From Macrobrachium rosenbergii (taxonomy: Eukaryota > Arthropoda > Malacostraca > Decapoda > Palaemonidae), in contig NC_089781.1 in the NCBI RefSeq assembly GCF_040412425.1, positions 55,208,813-55,272,812 on the forward strand: a stretch of 64,000 bases of DNA, given 5' to 3'. The notes beneath the pieces were generated by a model that ran no database searches, was not told where the DNA came from, and saw nothing but the letters and a program-made list of their open reading frames with translations. The translations under genes and the position numbers were made by a program. Shown here one piece after another: positions 56,330 to 64,000 of the stretch (position 1 is its first letter; every line of letters starts with the position of its first letter).

Positions 56330-57686
56330 CAATTGGGAAACTAGCTAAGCTAAAACAGATTGCGCTACCAAAAAGAACAGTGGACTTCACCAAAAGTATG
56401 CAATGCCTGCAACCAACCAGTGAAATTCAATTCAAAACAAAAGCTACCCAACAACTGATGTTTAGTCGTTGAGCAGCAGGAACAAAATGAGCTCAGGCCG
56501 GGTCGTACCTATTCTTCCCCAAAAGTGGGTGGGGTCGGTTCCCTACAACAAAACATTAGAGCGCTACCAAGAAATTTAAAACGTAAGCTGCCGTGAAAGT
56601 AGGAACTAATAGCTATGTAATTACGGTGCTCTCCTATTTTTACACGGGGATAGGTTCCAGAACCTACGGCGGAAATGCAAAATCCGTGGGAATACAAAAA
56701 TCCCCTCTAAAAATGCTTATATCTGGCTTATAACTGCCAAATACCTTGTACCCCTTAAACTAAAATGCTTAAAACTGCCTATTTTAAAATTTCACTGCTT
56801 AATTTGATAGTTAAACAAAAATATACCTTAAATTATCATACTAAAACAATTTAACATCATTTCAAACAAAAATACACCCCAAAACCATCGTATCAAAACG
56901 CCCAAAGTAACCTTACATTACAGTACTGTACTCTCCTACTACTGTTACTCTTAAGTAGGATATATACAACTCTAAAACGCTTATAACTGCCTATTTTAAC
57001 AGTTTATCGCCACACCTGACAGTTCAAACAAAAAATACACCTCAAACTATCGTCCCAGACCACCCTAATATCATTTCAATGACATGTTGCAAAATTAAGT
57101 ACACCAGCCTGCAACTGTTACTCTTAATTATCCCCTATCATTCAGATACGCACGTTTTCTTTGCCCTGTGATACACTGGGCGTACATTTTATGTGTACTG
57201 ATATTTTCTTGTGTTGTAAGATGATTTTTAAATATTTACTGTACAGGTACATATTTTAGGATAGTACTAGTATTGTATATAGCACCTGAAATACGTGGTT
57301 AGTTTAGAACGACGGGACATGTACCTCCAAACAGAATGCTAGGTTTGTTACGTCATGTTAGTATTTTCGTGATTAAGTACAAATACATTTATGATAAAAA
57401 AATTATTTACTACAGTAAGTTCTTGGTTTATGTCATTTTGTGGTTAGTCCTCACCATCTCCCATAAATTTATTAAAAAACTCTTGTGCCATCTCTCTCTC
57501 TCTCTCTCTCAGTATATACAGTATATACTGAGAAAACCAGCAGAATATCTATAACATGTTATTTCACTTACATTATCTATTTATGCTATACTAATCTAAT
57601 CGCTATAAAAATATTTAAAACCTGAATTTCATAAGTAGGCTCCAGTAGCAATTTTTATTATGTAATCTCTCTCTCTCTCGACGACG

Positions 57687-57738
<52 letters not shown>

Positions 57739-58330
57739 TATCAGTACTGTACTGTACACATTCTTTAATGAAAATAATATCGATTACTGTACCATAAGCA
57801 TGAAAAAACACAAAAATAAACAAATCCAACAATTCACGACAGATTGATGTGGGTAGCATTGCCATATTTTTTGCGCTAACTGATTTATTGTACCGTATTT
57901 CATTACAAGTTTAGTTGACTATGATTATCACACATATTATAACAGTACACAAGATAATATTTTATCACTGTTGATGTTTCATCTCTAATCACCGTGAAAA
58001 TATTTAAAAACCGAACTTCATCCGTAGGGAACTCTCAACATTCTCATCCCAGCCATAGTTTAAGTGCCTTTATATCTCATCCCCAGCAAGTTACTGTGCT
58101 TCGATGTACGTGCAGTACGTATAAACACTTCAGTTTCTCTCCTCTCTCTCTCTCTCTTTCAAACAGTATACAGTAATTCTTTGATCTTAAACAATTCGAG
58201 TTGCGCGAATTCACACACACACGAACTTTTCACTGGAACCTAACTAATGGGCATACGCGATTTTTTCACAGACACACGAAATTCTCGAGAAACCCTGCAG
58301 AAGTGGGTATGTTTAATTTTTGAAGTAATT
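56330..58330. other. DNA transposon debris and microsatellites, no gene
   Basis: 56640-57150 repeats the words 'aaaatgcttataactgcctatttt' and 'ataggttccagaacc', reminiscent of the pogo-like left half, and is probably an old related element. (TC)n tracts are at 57488-57515, 57667-57735 and about 58140-58160. A CA-rich block near 58212-58230 sits next to 'gagttgcgcgaattc'. Confidence 0.5.
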
Positions 58331-58335
58331 TACAA

Positions 58336-58490
58336 GTTTTCATGCTTTTATGTGTAAAATCTTTATGAAAAATGCATTTCATGTTTTAATGTGCAAAATC
58401 TGTATGAAAAATGCATTTCATGCTTTTGTGTAAAATCTCTCTGAAAAATTCATTTCATGCTTTCATGTGTAAAATCTGTTTCGAAAATGT
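58336..58490. repeat. Four tandem units of about 45 bp
   Basis: 'catgcttttatgtgtaaaatctttatgaaaaatgcatttcatg' and variants recur at about 58339, 58380, 58421 and 58456. Confidence 0.8.
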
Positions 58491-58689
58491 ATTATTTTTC
58501 TTTTTGTACATGCATAAATATGATGCAAAGGTAATTTCAGCACATTCTGTTAGTGTACTTATACAAGATGTGATACCCATTTGCAAAGTTACTGCACTTT
58601 TCAAAGATGATACCCCTGCAGAAAATGCTTGTTTAATGTTCGAAGTACATTTATAAGTTTTCATGCTTTTAACTGTAAAATCGATATGG

Positions 58690-60794
58690 AAAATTTATAT
58701 TTCTGAGTTCAGTCCCGTGTCAGCCGGTGAAATTCCATTACAGCACGAATTTCTAGGTATAATAATGCTAGATATACCAGAGAAAAAGAGCTTTCAGGAA
58801 AGCTGGGGTTACTACCCCCAGTCGGCGTCTTCTAGGAAGACGTCGGTATAAGAAAGGGTGAGTGAAATACCACTACCACGGAAACATACTCGAAAGATCT
58901 CTCCTTATCAAAACCCCGGAACAGAGCGGTGAGCGTTACAGCCCCTACACTCAACACCCGCCAGGACGGCGACACCAGCGCCACCTACCTCATTCCATTT
59001 TCTAGCACGTGATTGCGATCATTTCTTTTGTGTGCTCGTCTCCCATTTTTTGGATTATTTTCATCTTCGCCATGTCATCGAGCAGCTTTACCATCTCAAG
59101 TTAAGTACCATCTTCTTGTGGGGTTTTGTTCTATTTTTGGCTGTTATGGTCTCGTCTTTTCATAAATATTGAGATCTTATTATGGCCACGGCGTCCTCCG
59201 CCAGCCATGTCGACCATGAGGCGACTCCATCAGTTCTTTTCTGTTGGGGTTGTCTCCTTGTCGTTATAGATAGATTTTTGCCCCTTGGTTCCCATCCTGG
59301 TGGGTTCCCTGCGGTGGTTCCCCCTTTGTTTCCCGAAATTACGTTCATTGGCCTGTCAGCCTTTGTGAGGGTGATGCCCCGTCCAGGTACCCCCCCCCCA
59401 AGGTTGGGTTCCTTATTATTTTTGGTCTCTATTAGGCTAATTATTTTATTCTTGGAGATGGTGCTCTCTTTTTATTTTATTTTATTTTTTGTTTACCTCC
59501 TCGTGGTGGCGGCAGCCTCAGATCTAACCGCTTCCCGAGGTAGGCTACGCACCCTATTGAGCACATTTTGTTCCCATTTTTATGTGTGATGGTTATTTAG
59601 TGGAGTAGGCTTGTTTTGCTTCCATCCCCTTGCCCTGGGTGTGGAGATCATCAGGTTGAGGGAGTTTTGGTTGCTGTTTCCTCCGGGGTCGTTTTTTGGT
59701 GGGCAGAGTGAGCCCCTTAGTTCTCTTCCTTCATTTGGGGGAATAGAGTTCTTTGGATGTGTTTCCTCTAGGCTAGTCACCTCCTTGGCCCCTCTTCTCG
59801 ATCCCGGTTGGTTCTCGGCACAAAATTTCTCTCCCTGTTGCTTCCTCCTCCCCTCCGCACTCCTCCCTTTTTCCTAGCCTATACTAGGTTAGGTCCCTAT
59901 TAGGCTTCGCCTAGGAAGGAGTCGGGCATCGGGCTGGGTAGCTTCCCTTAGTAGTAGGCTACCCTCCCAAGTTTCATTATTCTTGGAGTGGTGTATGTGT
60001 GCAGTTGAGCGGGTGATATGTTTTTCCCCTGTCTCCTGTTCCCTTCTTGGTAGCCTACCTCTCTCCCCTACTCCACCCCCCCCCCCTCACCACCCCTCCA
60101 GCCTTGCTCTACTCGCGCGGGTGACGCTAGATGGCGTTTTCTCCGAGTTCAGGGACTCCTCCATTTGGTAGAGGGATTCGCTCCCTCCCATACAGTCCCT
60201 AGCATCGCTGTGTTGGTGTTGGTGGTTCGTTAGCTCGAACGTGTTCGACACTCTATCCCACACCTCTCTTCTCCCCGTCGGGTTACGTAGATAGGGTAAT
60301 ATATAATTGCTCCGGCTTATGTTATAAACATACGAGCATCTTGCCCATCTTGTTTCTCCGGCGGGGAAGTAAGTGAGGAAGGGATTTATATTATATAAGG
60401 AGCGGATCCCTCCGGTCTCGAGTAGTTACCCTTTTACCGTCACTTGTTTAATGTTATTGTTTTGAATTGATATATATTTAGATAAGTCTGTTTATCTAAC
60501 GGAGTACTCTCCTCCTTTATATTATATACATACGTGAGTCGGTTCTACACCGGGGCTCCGCCGTTATTTTTACTGGCAGCCCTTGTGGTGAGTTCTTGGT
60601 GTCTCATTCTTTCATTCCCGGAGTATTCCGGGGTCTGAAACTTTACCTTCCAGTCTGTGTAATTTAGAGCTTATTGGCCCAGTTTATGATAAGGGAGTTC
60701 TTCTCCGCCGGAGTATTCCGGTTGTAGTGAATTCCCGGCCTTGCTGGCTTTAGATTGCTTAGGGTGGTGGGTTCATGTACTTTTCTACTTACAG
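58690..60794 (+). mobile_element. Probable 5' terminal region and leader of DIRS element 3
   Basis: The sequence changes near 58700 from AT-rich debris to a GC-richer block with structured words such as 'agtcggcgtcttctaggaagacgtcgg' (58819-58845, an inverted repeat around tcttctaggaaga). It continues without a stable coding frame to the first gag exon at 60795. An ATG near 59070 starts a short Ser-rich frame and could be a first exon. No long LTR is evident, which fits DIRS. The left boundary is inferred. Confidence 0.4.
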
Positions 60795-60962
60795 ACTGTT
60801 CGCTGTGAGGAGCCGGGTGTACCGCTTCCTCCAACAACCCTATGGTCACGTAGTGTGCCGGACCACGCTGGTTGTGCGGTCCGGCTGGATGACCTGGTAG
60901 TTTGGCACCCTGATGGTTGTGAGGTTTGCTTCGCTCTATGCGCAACCGTCCAGGATGAGTCG
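60795..60962 (+). CDS. DIRS element 3: gag exon A
   Basis: A 168-base block, a multiple of three, between an acceptor (ttttctacttacAG, ending 60794) and a donor (GTAAGT at 60963). It encodes TVRCEEPGVPLPPTTLW... and RLDDLVVWHPDGCEVCFALC, cysteine/histidine-containing sequence that fits the N-terminal part of DIRS Gag proteins. Frame enters and leaves in phase 0. Confidence 0.6.
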
Positions 60963-61064
60963 GTAAGTGACAGTCTTCCTCCGTTTACGCTCCTCATATT
61001 GTATATTGTTTATGAGGTTCCCGGACTGTTTTTCGTTCTTGGCTAATTGTTGGTTTTCTTGCAG
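60963..61064 (+). other. Candidate spliceosomal intron within DIRS element 3
   Basis: 102 bp, GTAAGTGACAG ... TTGGTTTTCTTGCAG. It is AT- and pyrimidine-rich relative to its flanks, with matching phase 0 on both sides. A second candidate is 61362-61440 (GTAAGTAGTGAG ... TTTGTTCACAG). Confidence 0.6.
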
Positions 61065-62823
61065 GCGGACGAGTCTTCCAAGAAGTCTGCCTTGGAATCC
61101 CTCCGGGCCTGGGTGGCTGGTTTTGGCAGGAATGTTCCGTCGGGAAGCCCCTCGTCCTCGGACGCTAAGTTGAGGACCTGCTCTACCCGGCGCACAGGTG
61201 GCGGCGCAGTGCCAGAAGATCTTGCCACCCCCATCATCCAGCAAATCCGGGATGCGACCCAGCCACCCCAAGTGGATCTCCTCTACGCCTGAGGTTTCGG
61301 AGGATGCGTCGCCGCTTTAGACTTAGACCTGGAACCCATGAACACCGAGCAGGACCAGGTGGTAAGTAGTGAGGTAGGTGAGGTTGTTGGGCGGGCCCCC
61401 TCTTTTGACTCCCCAGCTTCATCTGTTTCTTTGTTCACAGGTTTTGTGAAGTCTTCCTCCTTGGGTGATAGAGCTCCGTCTGCTATCCCCAAGTTGAAGT
61501 TGAAGACTTCATGGAAGGCGAAGGGCTATAAGTCCTCGTCTTCCAAGAAGGCATCGCCCTTCCCCGTCGAAGGCTAAGGTCTCAGCACCTGTAGCCTCCG
61601 GGAGCAAGTCTGGTTCCTCCAGCAAAGGCGCGAGTAAGAGGGCTGCAAAACAAAGCCCTCCTCGCCAGCCTGCCTTCGACGCAGAGGCCTTTGCGAACCA
61701 ACTTTTCAGGAAGTTCACGGAGGATTTGGACACGAGATTCAGTAAAATCTCCGAAAAGTTGGCCAGTCATGATAATATACTGGCGGGAATGGCTCGCCCC
61801 CACCCCAGCCGAACCCCAGTATGTCATCCCCGACACAGCAGACCTCCCCGCCGTTCGATGTCGGTAACCCTTGGCGTTTAAGCCCTCCGTGCCATCAACA
61901 TGATGGCAAACTCACGGTTGAAGGTCTTGGTACGAGGCGGCTGGAGGAATTGGAATTCTTCCCCCCGATCTCTTGCCCCCTACCCAGGCTTCGTGAGATT
62001 AACGGAGGAAGCATGGATTGGTCGGATAAGGTTCCTAGGAGACTGTCATCGTCCCTAGGGACCAAGCTCAGTCGGCTCTCCTGCGCACTCTGACGGAGTG
62101 GCAGGCAGAAAATACGAAGTTGACTCCTTTCAAGGGCAACTTCACAATGTTCGCCCTGGGAGACAACCTGCCCACCCCTTGCTTGAACAAAGTCGCTCTG
62201 GCTACGGCCCGAGCATGCTTTGAAGGTAATCCGTTACCGCAGCTGAGGGAAACAGACCCCACTTCCTGGTATTCCCAGGAAGTGATGAGTTCTGGGTGGA
62301 CGCTCCGTCCACTTTCACTGTCGGGAAACTGGGCCCCTTCTGTGCTTCCTCACAGTTCAGTGAGCAGCTCCCCAAGCTGCCGGAATCTTTGTTGAAGGCG
62401 GAGTTTGATGCCCGGACTAAGTTAGCCCGGTCCTTGAACTCCGTCTGCCTTACGGAAGCTACTGCCGTCTCCTGCGCGGACGAGCCATTCTTTCAGGTCT
62501 TGGCTAAGTCCCTGCTAGCTGGCTTTCAGTCTGACCTTTTTCGAGTTCATCATGGCCAGACTGGAATGCAGAAAGTTCATTTTGCCGATGCCACTATCCG
62601 CCACGAGCCTAACAAGCTCGTTAAGAGCTCGATCTGGGGCCTAACCTCTTCCCAGAAGAGGAGGTCACGAAATGTTATGGCCGAGGCTACAAGGGCCAAC
62701 CAGAGTCTGCGCTCTCGCTGGGGCATTTCTGCCTACAAGCGCAAGACCCCAGAATCTGGCGGCCCCAGACGAGAGGAGGCAAACGTTTCAGGAGGCATAA
62801 GAGGCCCCACCATCAGGCGGTAG
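61065..62823 (+). pseudogene. DIRS element 3: gag body
   Basis: Exon B (61065-61361, 297 bases) encodes ADESSKKSALESLRAWVAGF and ATPIIQQIRDATQPPQVDLL. After the second candidate intron come KLKLKTSWKAKGYKSSSSKK and AFANQLFRKFTEDLDTRFSKISEK. The capsid-like part is at 62120-62823 (KGNFTMFALGDNLPTPCLNKVALAT; LGPFCASSQFSEQLPKLPESLL; DAPSTF). Frameshifts near 61280, 61560, 61800, 62090 and 62290. The C-terminus is basic and Arg-rich (SSQKRRSRNVMAEATRANQS). Confidence 0.72.
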
Positions 62824-62846
62824 TTCAAGCCGTCCCGGTCTCGGCA

Positions 62847-64000
62847 GTGGCACAGCCTTCCACCTCCAAGACTCACCCCCAACAGTATGTGCTGGTCCAA
62901 CCAGCTCATTCCCTTGCTGCACCCTCGTATGTTGCTTCGCCAGCATACAACCCCACCTATGAGGGCCGTGGATACTTTCACGGCCTTAATAGGGTTGCAA
63001 GGGGGGAAGAGGCAGAGCCCCTCATAGAGGAAAACCCAACACCACCCCAAGAGGAAGGCCTGGACGTGGTAGAGGGAACAAACCCGCTCCCTCCCACTGA
63101 GAGAACTCAGGTAGGTTGTCGCCTGTATTGGTTCAGGGACCAATGGACCTTCAGCCCTTGGGCACACAGCATTGTGTCCAAAGGACTAGGATGGAGCTGG
63201 ATCAAGAACCCTCCTCCTCTAACCAGATTTTACCAGCCACCCACATCAATCCTACAGGATTACGTGACAGAATTGCTCAACAAACAAGCAATAAAGAAAG
63301 TAAGGCACCTAAAGTTTCAAGGCAGGTTATTCACTGTTCCCAAAAAAAGACTCCGATCAGCAAAGAGTGATCCTGGATCTGTCGCGTCTAAATCTCTACA
63401 TAAAATGCGACAAATTTCGCATGCTTACGGTAGCTCAGGTACAAACTCTACTTCCGCGTGGAGCCGTCACCACCTCTATCGATCTTTCAGGCGCTTATTA
63501 TCACGTCCCGATTGCGCGGAACTTCTCTCAGTTCCTCGGTTTCAGACTCGGGAATCAAGCCTACTCCTTCAGGGTCATGCCCTTCGGTCTAAACATTGCG
63601 CCCAGGGTATTCACCAAGCTGGCGGACACGGTAGTGCAACAACTCCGGTCCCGAGGGATATCCCTAGCAGCGTGCATTTAGACGATTGGATAATTTGGGC
63701 ACCAACAGTTCGGAGTGTCAGAAGGCTACGTCCATAGTCATCAACTTCCTGGAGTCGCTGGGTTTTCAACTGAACAGAGAGAAGTCCCGCCTGACTCCGA
63801 GTCCCGGTTTCAGTGGCTGGGTCTCCAGTGGGATCTGTCCTCTCACACGTTATCTCTCCCGCCTCCCAAGAGGAAAGAGATAGCATCTCTCACCAGGAAA
63901 TTTCTCAAAAATCAATCGGCATCCCGCCGATCCCAAGAAAGAGTCCTTGGGTCTCTTCAATTTGCCTCAGTGACGGACCAGCTCTTAAAAGCGAAACTAA
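62847..64000 (+). pseudogene. DIRS element 3: reverse transcriptase, cut by the window end
   Basis: A variable N-terminal region runs from 62847, then YWFRDQWTFSPWAHSIVSKGL and LNKQAIKKVRH. The RT core in a second frame (63367-63681) has ILDLSRLNLYIKCDKFRML, VTTSIDLSGAYYHVPIA (catalytic Asp) and VMPFGLNIAPRVFTKLA. The catalytic block at 63674-63685 reads H-L-D-D-W, with Tyr replaced by His. The thumb has NFLESLGFQLNREKSRL. Shifts near 63345 and 63680. The rest of the element would lie beyond 64000. Confidence 0.85.

Noticed and set aside
57629..57865. Arg-Glu-rich minus-strand frame
   Set aside because: Translation of the (TC)n microsatellite.
59182..59589. Plus-strand frame of 135 codons as a host membrane protein
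   Set aside because: Hydrophobic end comes from T-rich sequence, there is no recognisable domain, and it lies in the likely leader of DIRS element 3.

Overview
The window looks like a piece of a large, transposon-rich eukaryotic genome, most likely an arthropod and probably a decapod crustacean. This rests on long (TA)n and (GA)n tracts, very low host gene density, a mixed load of DIRS, Gypsy, jockey-like LINE, piggyBac, Tigger and pogo-like elements, and a tRNA-derived SINE whose 3' domain I recognise from decapod sequences. The host assignment is inference. Only one short stretch (8856-9036, minus strand) looks like a possible host exon. Nearly everything else is mobile DNA, mostly broken.

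Layout. 1-3620: a minus-strand retroelement Gag-protease region with a 68-bp tandem array on its gag side. 6036-8230: a complete non-autonomous piggyBac element between TTAA duplications. 9776-18275: a plus-strand LINE (A) cut first by a Tigger/TIGD1-like transposon (10137-12515) and then by a nested cluster of pogo-like elements (12869-17329), both flanked by TA. 19880-21558: remnant of a DIRS tyrosine-recombinase element (minus). 22612-24246: another pogo-like copy, fused to a 5'-truncated Gypsy pol (24249-28118) that itself carries a SINE with a 14-bp target duplication.

28119-50300 is a three-level nest. A minus-strand jockey-like LINE (B) contains (i) a Gypsy element, 43171-47970, in its endonuclease domain, flanked by AAAT, and (ii) an autonomous-type piggyBac, 28430-42248, flanked by TTAA. 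The piggyBac in turn contains a full-length Gypsy element, 30870-39125, with 990/977-bp LTRs, inserted in a (TA)n tract. That innermost element has integrase before reverse transcriptase, the unusual order described for Gmr1-type elements.

50690-56319 is a minus-strand DIRS element (gag, RT, RNase H, tyrosine recombinase). 58690-64000 is a second, different DIRS element on the plus strand, cut off by the window end; its gag region seems to carry spliceosomal introns. No ordinary cellular operon or pathway is present. The functional relations are those inside each element (Gag packaging, RT/RNase H copying, integrase or recombinase insertion, DDE transposases acting on terminal repeats) and between autonomous and non-autonomous relatives. 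Many frames are interrupted by single-base shifts. These may be true decay or assembly errors; the near-identical LTRs of the 30870-39125 element make assembly error worth testing.
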